DNA of 25,334 bases from a virus: positions 1 through 25,334 of IMG/VR virus record IMGVR_UViG_3300046007_007079; one strand, 5' to 3'. The first letter of the stretch is position 1; each line of letters begins with the position of its first letter. Shown here one piece after another: positions 15,198 to 21,266 of this stretch. Made by a program: the position numbers and the translations under genes. A model generated the notes under the pieces. The model was not told where the DNA came from, did no database searches, and was given only the letters and a program-made list of their open reading frames with translations.

Positions 15198-16682
15198 ATG
15201 ATTTATTCTTTACAGGTAGAAAGACACGTATTAAGCGGGTTATTAAAACATCAGGATCTATTTGCTGATATTGATGTATTTTTGACTGAAAATGATTTCT
15301 ATAATGATGTTCACTCATCAATATATACTGTATTTAAAAATATAAAGCATAAGGGCGAAACAGTAGATAAAGTACTTCTTGCTGAGAAAATTAAGAATCT
15401 TGGAATAACATTTAAGGATGAGATCAATATTTTCGATTATATTGATAACTTAAGCTTTTCTCAAATTACAGAAGAAGCGACAATGAACGCCTGTAAAGAG
15501 CTAATTAAATTAAGAATCCGAAGAGAGATATCTCAAACTGCGGATAAACTAAAAGAATATATAAATAAAAATTCAGAAGACTCAATAGATGATATCATTG
15601 GCAAAATAGATCAAATATATAACAAGAAGATTTCAGCGTATTCAGAAAATGATATGCCAGTTAATATTTTTGCAGAAGTAGAAGATCTTATTGAAGAAAT
15701 TGGTAATTCTCCAAAAGATGATACTGGACTAATTACCCCATATTCTGAATTTAATAGAATGTATGGCGGTTTAAAGAATGGAAATATTTACGCTATTGCA
15801 AGTAGACCTGGCCAAGGAAAATCTACATGGTTGAATGATATCTGCTTTAAAACGTCTATCAATCCTAAGAATAAAACTAAAACTCTTATTTTAGATACAG
15901 AAATGCAAACTGTAGATATTCAATTAAGAATGGTTGCTTCACTAACTGACGTACCAGTATGGTATCTTGAAACAGGAAATTGGCGTAAGAATGAAGAGAT
16001 GACTAAAAAAGTTCGAGCAGCTTGGGCAAAAGTTAAAACATATGAGTATTTTCATTATCATGTAGGTAATAAAAATATAGATCAAGTTTGCTCTCTTATT
16101 AGAAGATGGTATCTTTCAAAAGTTGGTAGAGGAAATCAAGCTATGATTGCTTATGATTATATTAAATTGACTGGCGAAAAGGTTAGTCAAAATTGGGCAG
16201 AGCATCAAGCTATTGGAGAAAAAATTGATAAACTAAAAAGAATATCAGAAGAAATACATTGCCCAATTATTACCGCCATGCAATTAAATAGAACTGGTGA
16301 AAATTTTAATAGAAACTCTAATAATGTAGTAGATGATAGCTCTGTTATTTCTTTATCAGATAGACTTCAATGGTTTGCGTCATTCGTAGCTATCTTTAGA
16401 AGAAAGACGCTTGATGAAGTAACTCTAGATGGACAAGCTTTTGGAACTCATAAATTAATTCCAACCAAAACAAGATTCCAAGGTAAAGACGCTGCTGGAC
16501 ACCAAGATTTGGTTAGAAGATTAGATTCGAGTGGAAAAGAAACATGGGCGCAAAATTATCTTAATTATCAAGTTACTAATTTCAATATCGAAGAAAGAGG
16601 ATCTTTAAGAGATGTTGCCGAGAGGCAAAGGGAACAATATGAACTCACCGACCAAAATGCAAATGATGGAGAATTACTATGA
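15198..16682 (+). CDS. DnaB-like replicative helicase
   Basis: 494-aa hexameric 5'-3' replicative helicase. The N-terminal domain (about 1-150) shows the DnaB pattern: EKH/ERHVLSGLLKHQDLF, then NDFYNDVHSSIYTVF. The RecA-like C-terminal domain begins with LITPYSEFNRMYGGLKNGNIYAIASRPGQGKST. Its Walker A is 202-210 (K208, S209). LILDTEMQ is the H1a acidic region, MIAYDYIKLTG is Walker B (D320), and ITAMQLNRTG is H3. ATP hydrolysis should drive fork unwinding together with the primase encoded at 17323-18228. It is full length for the family. Its stop overlaps the thyX start (ATGA). Confidence 0.93.
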   Translation: MIYSLQVERHVLSGLLKHQDLFADIDVFLTENDFYNDVHSSIYTVFKNIKHKGETVDKVLLAEKIKNLGITFKDEINIFDYIDNLSFSQITEEATMNACKELIKLRIRREISQTADKLKEYINKNSEDSIDDIIGKIDQIYNKKISAYSENDMPVNIFAEVEDLIEEIGNSPKDDTGLITPYSEFNRMYGGLKNGNIYAIASRPGQGKSTWLNDICFKTSINPKNKTKTLILDTEMQTVDIQLRMVASLTDVPVWYLETGNWRKNEEMTKKVRAAWAKVKTYEYFHYHVGNKNIDQVCSLIRRWYLSKVGRGNQAMIAYDYIKLTGEKVSQNWAEHQAIGEKIDKLKRISEEIHCPIITAMQLNRTGENFNRNSNNVVDDSSVISLSDRLQWFASFVAIFRRKTLDEVTLDGQAFGTHKLIPTKTRFQGKDAAGHQDLVRRLDSSGKETWAQNYLNYQVTNFNIEERGSLRDVAERQREQYELTDQNANDGELL

Positions 16683-17335
16683 ACGTTGAATTAATATCAA
16701 TTACAAAACCAGAGATAAAAGACTTAAAAAAAGCAGAAGATCTTGTAGCTTACTGTGCTAGAGTTAGCAATCCATCCAACCAATTAAATATAGAAACTGC
16801 GCCAAAACTATTAAAATTTTTAATTAAACATAAGCATTGGAGTCCATTCGAGCTAGTAGATATGTGTGTTGAAATAAAAACCAGTAGAGCAATTGCAGCG
16901 CAAATTTTACGTCATAGATCTTTTTCATTTCAAGAATTTAGTCAAAGATATAGCTTGGCTAATGAATACGAAGATGTAGAATTAAGATTGCAAGGTGATA
17001 AAAACAGACAAGTTGGTGAAAAGCTTCTACCAACTAATACAGATGCATATGATAATATATCTAACCTAGTTGCAGAGTCCATATCTTTAGCACAGCATTG
17101 TTATGATACAATGATAGAAAATGGAGTAGCTAAAGAAGTAGCTAGAATGATTCTACCACTCACAACACAAACTACAATGTATATGAAAGGCTCTTTAAGA
17201 AGTTGGATTCATTATATAGAATTAAGAACAGAGCAGAATACTCAGAAAGAACATCGAGAAGTCGCGGAGAGATGCAAAAGAATCTTTATTAAGGAATTTC
17301 CTATTATAAGCGAGGCTTTGGAATGGAACAAATAA
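16679..17335 (+). CDS. thyX: Flavin-dependent thymidylate synthase
   Basis: 218-aa ThyX, making dTMP from dUMP with FAD, NADPH and methylenetetrahydrofolate. The family signature RHRx7S is present as RHRSFSFQEFS (78-88), followed by QRYS. HWSPFELVDMCVEI matches the conserved 'H-spfeh--ftf-i' region. ARMILPLTTQTTMYMKGSLRSWIHYIELRTEQNTQKEHREVA matches the C-terminal substrate region, including the Arg/Gln-rich helix. It is complete and of usual length. Phages carry thyX to boost dTMP supply during replication. It is translationally coupled to the helicase and overlaps the primase start by 13 nt. Confidence 0.96.
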   Translation: MNVELISITKPEIKDLKKAEDLVAYCARVSNPSNQLNIETAPKLLKFLIKHKHWSPFELVDMCVEIKTSRAIAAQILRHRSFSFQEFSQRYSLANEYEDVELRLQGDKNRQVGEKLLPTNTDAYDNISNLVAESISLAQHCYDTMIENGVAKEVARMILPLTTQTTMYMKGSLRSWIHYIELRTEQNTQKEHREVAERCKRIFIKEFPIISEALEWNK

Positions 17336-18228
17336 GCGTGTATGAAATCCTAACTGAGTTAGGATATCAACTTAAAGATTATGGTAAAGAATTTAGGGCA
17401 AAACCTCTATATAGAGATAGTGATAATGATACAGTATTAAGGATTTATAAAGATACTGGTAAATGGTTTGACTTTAAGCAGAATATTAGTGGCGATATTA
17501 ATTCATTAGTAAGACTTACTCTAAAAATTGATGATCCAGAGAAAGCTCAAGAATGGTTAAAAACTAAAAACTTTAATGTAAATTATAATATCGAATATAC
17601 AAAACCAGTTTTAAAATCAACGCAAAAATTTGATCTTAATTTATTAGAGAATCTTGAGAATGATAATTCATATTGGAATAAAAGAGGAATTACAGATGAG
17701 ACTTTAGTTCAATTTAAAGGTGGAGTCGGAAAAGCTGGTAAGATGAAAAATAGATATGTGTTTCCAATATTTGATGCAAGAGCTGATATCATAGGATTCT
17801 CTGGTCGAGACGTAACAAATCTATCTAAGATAAAATGGAAACATCTAGGCGAAAAGAATGATTTCCTTTATCCATGCTTTTTAAATTCAAAGTTGATTCA
17901 AGACCAAAGAGAAGTAATTCTCGTAGAGAGTATAGGAGATATGCTCAGTCTATGGCAAGCTGGAATTAAAAATGTCCTTGTAACTTTTGGTACAAGTCTC
18001 AGTTTATCTATTTTGAATTATTGTCTAAAGATTGATGCAAAGAAAATATATATTAGCTTAAATAATGATTCTAATAAAAATAATGCTGGAAATATTGGAG
18101 CCGAAAAGAGTTACGCTAGATTAAAAAGGTATTTTGATGACAAGCAATTAAAAATATCTTTACCAACAAAAAAAGATTTTGGTGAAATGACTAAAGAAGA
18201 GATTTTACAATGGAAAGCAAATCTGTAA
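17323..18228 (+). CDS. DnaG-like TOPRIM primase lacking zinc ligands
   Basis: 301-aa primase-like protein. The N-terminal ~55 residues (RAKPLYRDSDNDTVLRIYKDTGKWFDFKQNISGDINSLV) align in layout with the CHC2 zinc-ribbon domain of DnaG. The Cys/His ligands ('CPFH', 'fkCfgCg-gGd') are absent. A linker YWNKRGITDETLVQFKGG and RYVFPIFDARADIIGFSGR match the DnaG catalytic-core N-terminal part. TOPRIM follows: VILVESIGDMLSL with E202, TFGTSLS, and SLNNDSN (N247, D249) where DxD is usual. It has no C-terminal helicase domain; the helicase is encoded just upstream. It synthesises, presumably, RNA primers. Start overlaps thyX. Confidence 0.78.
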   Translation: MEQISVYEILTELGYQLKDYGKEFRAKPLYRDSDNDTVLRIYKDTGKWFDFKQNISGDINSLVRLTLKIDDPEKAQEWLKTKNFNVNYNIEYTKPVLKSTQKFDLNLLENLENDNSYWNKRGITDETLVQFKGGVGKAGKMKNRYVFPIFDARADIIGFSGRDVTNLSKIKWKHLGEKNDFLYPCFLNSKLIQDQREVILVESIGDMLSLWQAGIKNVLVTFGTSLSLSILNYCLKIDAKKIYISLNNDSNKNNAGNIGAEKSYARLKRYFDDKQLKISLPTKKDFGEMTKEEILQWKANL

Positions 18229-19175
18229 AAGTATTATCAGCATCTAGAATTAAAACTCTCGAAACTTGTTCTTGGGTTTATTGGAATAACTATCATACTA
18301 AAGTTCCTCAGACTCAAAATGATGGCGCTCTTAGAGGTACAATCTGTCATACAGTTTTTGAACTACTTTTAAATCCAAAGCATAAAAATCATTTTAATAA
18401 AATAATAAAAAAGAATTCCATTAAAGGAAGTAAAGCAATTACAAGATTAGTCAAGAGATTAAAAGCTAAAGTTGGGCTAGATGAGTCGAATTTTGATATT
18501 TTAGATCAAATGATTATGGTTGGTCTAAAACATGACTTCTTTGGTGAGAAAGATGGCGAGATTGTTTCTCCAGAATATGCTTTTGAAATCAAGAATGATA
18601 CGCCTAAATATCATATTAAAGGATTCATTGACAAGCCCATTAAATCAAAGAATAAAATGGTTATAATTGACTATAAAAGCTCAAAGGCTAAATTTAGAGG
18701 AGATGACCTTGAGGCAAATATCCAAGCAATGATGTATAGTCTTGCTAGTAAAAAATTATGGCCTAAATTAAAACCTATAGTAAGATTTCTTTTCCTAAGA
18801 TTTCCTAAACAGCCTATTCAAGAGCTTGAATTTACAGAAGATCAAATAAAGGGATTTGAATATTATCTAGAACATATTAATGATTATATTAATAAATTTG
18901 ATGAAAATTCAGCTAAAGCAAATTTCGCTATAGATAATGACAAAAGCAAATGGATGTGTGGAATAGGAAATTGGAGATGCCCATATAGGGATTCCTATGA
19001 GTATTATGTTAAATTAAATGAAAAAGGCGAAGTTGTAGAATCTAGTCTAGATGGTAAATTTAAAGATATAAAAGGATTTAAAATAGAGAAAAGAAGATAT
19101 GAAGGATGTCCTAAGTTTAATAGTCCTAGTAAAGATGAATTTTTAGATAAAAAACAAGATGAATTTTTAGATTGA
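18210..19175 (+). CDS. Cas4/RecB-like PD-(D/E)XK nuclease
   Basis: 321-aa nuclease of the PDDEXK_1 (RecB/Cas4/AddB) group. It begins SASRIKTLETCSWVYWNNY (C20), then RGTICHTVFE with H47, GFIDKP with D141, VIIDYKSS with D154 and K156, and LEANIQAMMYS as the QxxxY-type helix. Cysteines at C20, C250, C257 and C300 could hold a 4Fe-4S cluster, as in Cas4 and AddB. This is inference from spacing. The C-terminus carries a short duplication, DEFLD twice, from a 17-nt direct repeat. It is not accompanied by Cas1 or a CRISPR array, so a replication/recombination exonuclease is likelier than CRISPR adaptation. It overlaps the primase stop by 19 nt. Confidence 0.82.
   Translation: MESKSVKVLSASRIKTLETCSWVYWNNYHTKVPQTQNDGALRGTICHTVFELLLNPKHKNHFNKIIKKNSIKGSKAITRLVKRLKAKVGLDESNFDILDQMIMVGLKHDFFGEKDGEIVSPEYAFEIKNDTPKYHIKGFIDKPIKSKNKMVIIDYKSSKAKFRGDDLEANIQAMMYSLASKKLWPKLKPIVRFLFLRFPKQPIQELEFTEDQIKGFEYYLEHINDYINKFDENSAKANFAIDNDKSKWMCGIGNWRCPYRDSYEYYVKLNEKGEVVESSLDGKFKDIKGFKIEKRRYEGCPKFNSPSKDEFLDKKQDEFLD
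19132..19172 (+). repeat. 17-nt direct repeat, 24-nt period
   Basis: The 17-mer AAGATGAATTTTTAGAT occurs at 19132-19148 and again at 19156-19172, in frame. It duplicates DEFLD at the C-terminus of the Cas4/RecB-like nuclease. The second copy ends at the first base of the TTGATT -35 box of the following promoter. It is probably slippage or a small tandem duplication. Confidence 0.8.
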
Positions 19176-19200
19176 TTGCTAATAAAACTTAGGTTATAAT
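19172..19200 (+). promoter_or_regulatory. Sigma70-like promoter for the polymerase operon
   Basis: TTGATT (19172-19177), exactly 17 nt, then a perfect TATAAT (19195-19200), ending 7 nt before the ATG at 19208. It occupies the whole gap between the nuclease stop and the PHP-fragment start. The predicted transcript is leaderless. Confidence 0.68.
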
Positions 19201-19207
19201 AAATAAA

Positions 19208-19951
19208 ATGATACCATTATTTAAGTCTCATTATTCTTTAGGTAGGTCAATACTTACTCTTGAGGATAAAAGTGAAGCTGATGACTATCCAGACTCAATA
19301 ATACAAATAGCTAAAGAGAATAAATTAAGTGAGATCTTTTTGGTTGAGGATAATATGTCTTCATTCTTAGAAGCATATACTAATACAAAAAATAATAATA
19401 TAAAATTAAATTATGGATTAAGAGTATCTGTAACGGAATCAATTAATGATAAAAGCGATGAATCAAGACAAAAGACTTCTAAAATTATTCTATTTTTTAA
19501 GAATAAAAAAGGACACGAATCATTAACTAAATTATTTAGTATTGCAGCTAAAAGTGGATTCTATTATGAACCAAGACTTGATTATGAAACATTAAAAAAT
19601 AATTGGTCAGATAATTTAATTCTTTGTATACCATTTTATGATTCTTTTATATTCAATAATACGCTCAAAAATTATATATGTATTCCGCAATTTAATTTTA
19701 CGAAACCAATAGCTTTTCTAGAAGATAATGATTTACCATTTGATACGATTGTTAAAAACAAGCTAGAAAAATATATAAAAGAAAATGCACTTGAACTTTT
19801 TAAAACTAAGAGCATTTACTATAATAAAAAATCAGATTTTAAAACTTACTTGACATTTCGATGCATTAACAATAGAAGTATTCTTAATAAGCCAGAGATC
19901 GAGCATATGTCAAGCAATGAATTCTGTTTTGAAAGCTGGTTATCAAAATGA
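19208..19951 (+). CDS. DNA polymerase III alpha, separate PHP domain (N-terminal piece)
   Basis: 247 aa corresponding to the N-terminal PHP domain of a C-family polymerase. MIPLFKSHYSLGRSILTLED aligns with the 'lHvHSeYSLLdG' opening. KENKLSEIFLVEDNMSSFLEAY aligns with 'ak-lG--alAlTDhgnl-g-vef'. The later IKLNYGLRVSVTE matches 'i-pIiG-E---', and KIILFFKNKKGHESLTKLFS matches 'l-lLakn--GykNL-kL-S'. The C-terminus RSILNKPEIEHMSSNEFCFESWLSK matches the 'yl-S-eEM' segment just before the palm domain. The polymerase continues only at 21247. The HxH metal ligands are replaced (LFK before SHYSL), so the PHP active site looks dead. The stop overlaps the next gene by ATGA, with no intein sequence at the end. 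Confidence 0.78.
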   Translation: MIPLFKSHYSLGRSILTLEDKSEADDYPDSIIQIAKENKLSEIFLVEDNMSSFLEAYTNTKNNNIKLNYGLRVSVTESINDKSDESRQKTSKIILFFKNKKGHESLTKLFSIAAKSGFYYEPRLDYETLKNNWSDNLILCIPFYDSFIFNNTLKNYICIPQFNFTKPIAFLEDNDLPFDTIVKNKLEKYIKENALELFKTKSIYYNKKSDFKTYLTFRCINNRSILNKPEIEHMSSNEFCFESWLSK

Positions 19952-20409
19952 AGATTACTCTTACAGACGCAGAATGTTTGATGCTAAAAACTCTAGGAGG
20001 CATGAGAAGTCTAGTGGCTAGATCTGCTGGTGTTAAAGACGCAAAAATGGGAGATCAAAATGGGTTAGAAGCAGATATAGATGGGTTAATGGGCGAGTAT
20101 GCTTTTTGTAAATGGAAAAATATTTTCCCAGACTTGATTCCTGCCCCAAGAAGCGGAAGCTGTGATTGTATCTTAAAAAATCAAAGAATTGATATAAAAA
20201 CTACCAGATATAAAACTGGCAGACTTCTAGCTACATTAAAGAATAATCAAGATATTGATATTTATGTTCTAGCGATCTTAGAAGAGAATACTGTTGATTT
20301 TGTAGGATGGGCTAAGAAGGAAGATCTATGTCAAGAAAAGAATGTAAAAAATCTAGGTCATGGTAATGGCTATTGCTTAGACCAGAATGAATTGAGGAGT
20401 TTTAATTAA
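19948..20409 (+). CDS. PD-(D/E)XK-like nuclease candidate within the polymerase split
   Basis: 153 aa, not recognised by name. It has a plausible PD-(D/E)XK core: DGLMGEYAFCKW with E50, GSCDCIL with D73, and RIDIKTTRY with D82-x-K84. LLATLKN follows, then a DIDIYVLAILEENTVDFVGWAKKEDL strand-turn-strand typical of such folds. It starts on an ATGA overlap with the PHP piece and precedes the exonuclease gene. Its place in the break of a conserved polymerase gene raises the possibility of a free-standing homing-type endonuclease. A replication-accessory nuclease, or a phage protein only sharing the fold, is also possible. Confidence 0.58.
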   Translation: MKITLTDAECLMLKTLGGMRSLVARSAGVKDAKMGDQNGLEADIDGLMGEYAFCKWKNIFPDLIPAPRSGSCDCILKNQRIDIKTTRYKTGRLLATLKNNQDIDIYVLAILEENTVDFVGWAKKEDLCQEKNVKNLGHGNGYCLDQNELRSFN

Positions 20410-20410
20410 A

Positions 20411-21049
20411 ATGGACGAGCATCTCTTAAGATATAACAAAACTAAGAATTTAGTATTTATAGATTGTGAAACATTTAATCTCTGCTTAAATTTTTGTCAT
20501 AATCTTCCTTGGCAGATAGCTATGATTAAAGTACAGGGTGATAAAAAGGTTGATGAAAAAAACTTTTATCTTAAATGGCAGACTGAATTAAAAATAAGTC
20601 AAGATGCAGCCAGAATTACTAGATATGATCATAAGAAAGTGCAAAAAGAAGGTCATGACCCAAAAGAAATTTTTCCTACGATTAAAGACTGGCTAGATCA
20701 TGCAGATTATATAATTGGACATAATACTTTAGGATTTGATATTTATCTTATAAAAGAATATTATAAATATATGGGATGTAATTGGAAACATTTAGTAAAT
20801 AAATTTATTGACACGAATACTATTGCTCGCGGTATTAAATATGGTATACCATATAATCCAAAAGAAAGTCTAATAGAATATCAATATAAAATATATCATA
20901 CAAGAAAGAAAAATGTTAAAAGTTCATTGACGACTTTAGGTAAAGAAAATGGTATAGATCATGATTATGATAAACTTCATGACGCTATAAATGATCTTGA
21001 CTTAAACTTAAAAGTATGGAATAAATTGAAATGGCAAGTAGAGGTGTAA
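20411..21049 (+). CDS. DnaQ-like DEDDh 3'-5' exonuclease
   Basis: 212-aa exonuclease that probably proofreads for the adjacent polymerase. ExoI is NLVFIDCETFN with D18-x-E20. ExoII is IIGHNTLGFDIYL with D110. ExoIII is KLHDAINDLDL with H190 and D195, giving the complete DEDDh set. Length fits a stand-alone epsilon-type subunit, without the long alpha-binding tail expected in E. coli epsilon. It has one of the few plausible Shine-Dalgarno sequences here, GAGGAG (20394-20399), 11 nt upstream of ATG. It lies between the two polymerase pieces, so complex stoichiometry may be set by co-translation. RNase T-type roles cannot be excluded. Confidence 0.88.
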   Translation: MDEHLLRYNKTKNLVFIDCETFNLCLNFCHNLPWQIAMIKVQGDKKVDEKNFYLKWQTELKISQDAARITRYDHKKVQKEGHDPKEIFPTIKDWLDHADYIIGHNTLGFDIYLIKEYYKYMGCNWKHLVNKFIDTNTIARGIKYGIPYNPKESLIEYQYKIYHTRKKNVKSSLTTLGKENGIDHDYDKLHDAINDLDLNLKVWNKLKWQVEV

Positions 21050-21050
21050 T

Positions 21051-21266
21051 ATGGCATCATTAGATGATATTTATGATATGGTTCAGAAATTAGATAATTC
21101 TAATATAGAATATCTTTTAATTACAATTCAAAAAGGCAAAAAGAATGGTAAAGCAGATGTTTTTTATTCTTTAAAAGATAGAAATTCAATGAAGATATTA
21201 ACTCATGGATTGAATCAATTTACAAAAGAAATAGATAGGCTAGAGGATGAAGGAAAATTTGAATAA
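21051..21266 (+). CDS. Hypothetical 71-aa protein between exonuclease and polymerase
   Basis: Not recognised. A small, mixed alpha/beta candidate: MASLDDIYDMVQKLDN (helix-like), EYLLITIQKGKKNGKADVFYSL (likely beta hairpin), and a C-terminal helix LNQFTKEIDRLEDEG. GAGGTG (21041-21046) lies 4 nt before the ATG. The last 20 nt overlap the polymerase start in another frame. Its position between the exonuclease and polymerase suggests a small subunit or coupling leader. It does not resemble E. coli HolE (theta) in sequence. Confidence 0.6.
   Translation: MASLDDIYDMVQKLDNSNIEYLLITIQKGKKNGKADVFYSLKDRNSMKILTHGLNQFTKEIDRLEDEGKFE

Noticed and set aside
18210-19175. CRISPR-Cas Cas4
   Set aside because: There is no cas1/cas2 and no repeat-spacer array anywhere in the window. 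The gene lies in a replication operon, so only the fold similarity is claimed.
19948-21266. Intein or intron splitting the polymerase
   Set aside because: The genes in the gap have complete independent functions (DEDDh exonuclease) with their own starts. No intein splicing motifs appear at the end of the PHP piece or the start of the core, and no group I/II intron structure is evident.
21051-21266. HolE (theta subunit) homologue
   Set aside because: Size and position beside an epsilon-like exonuclease are suggestive, but I see no sequence similarity to E. coli theta.
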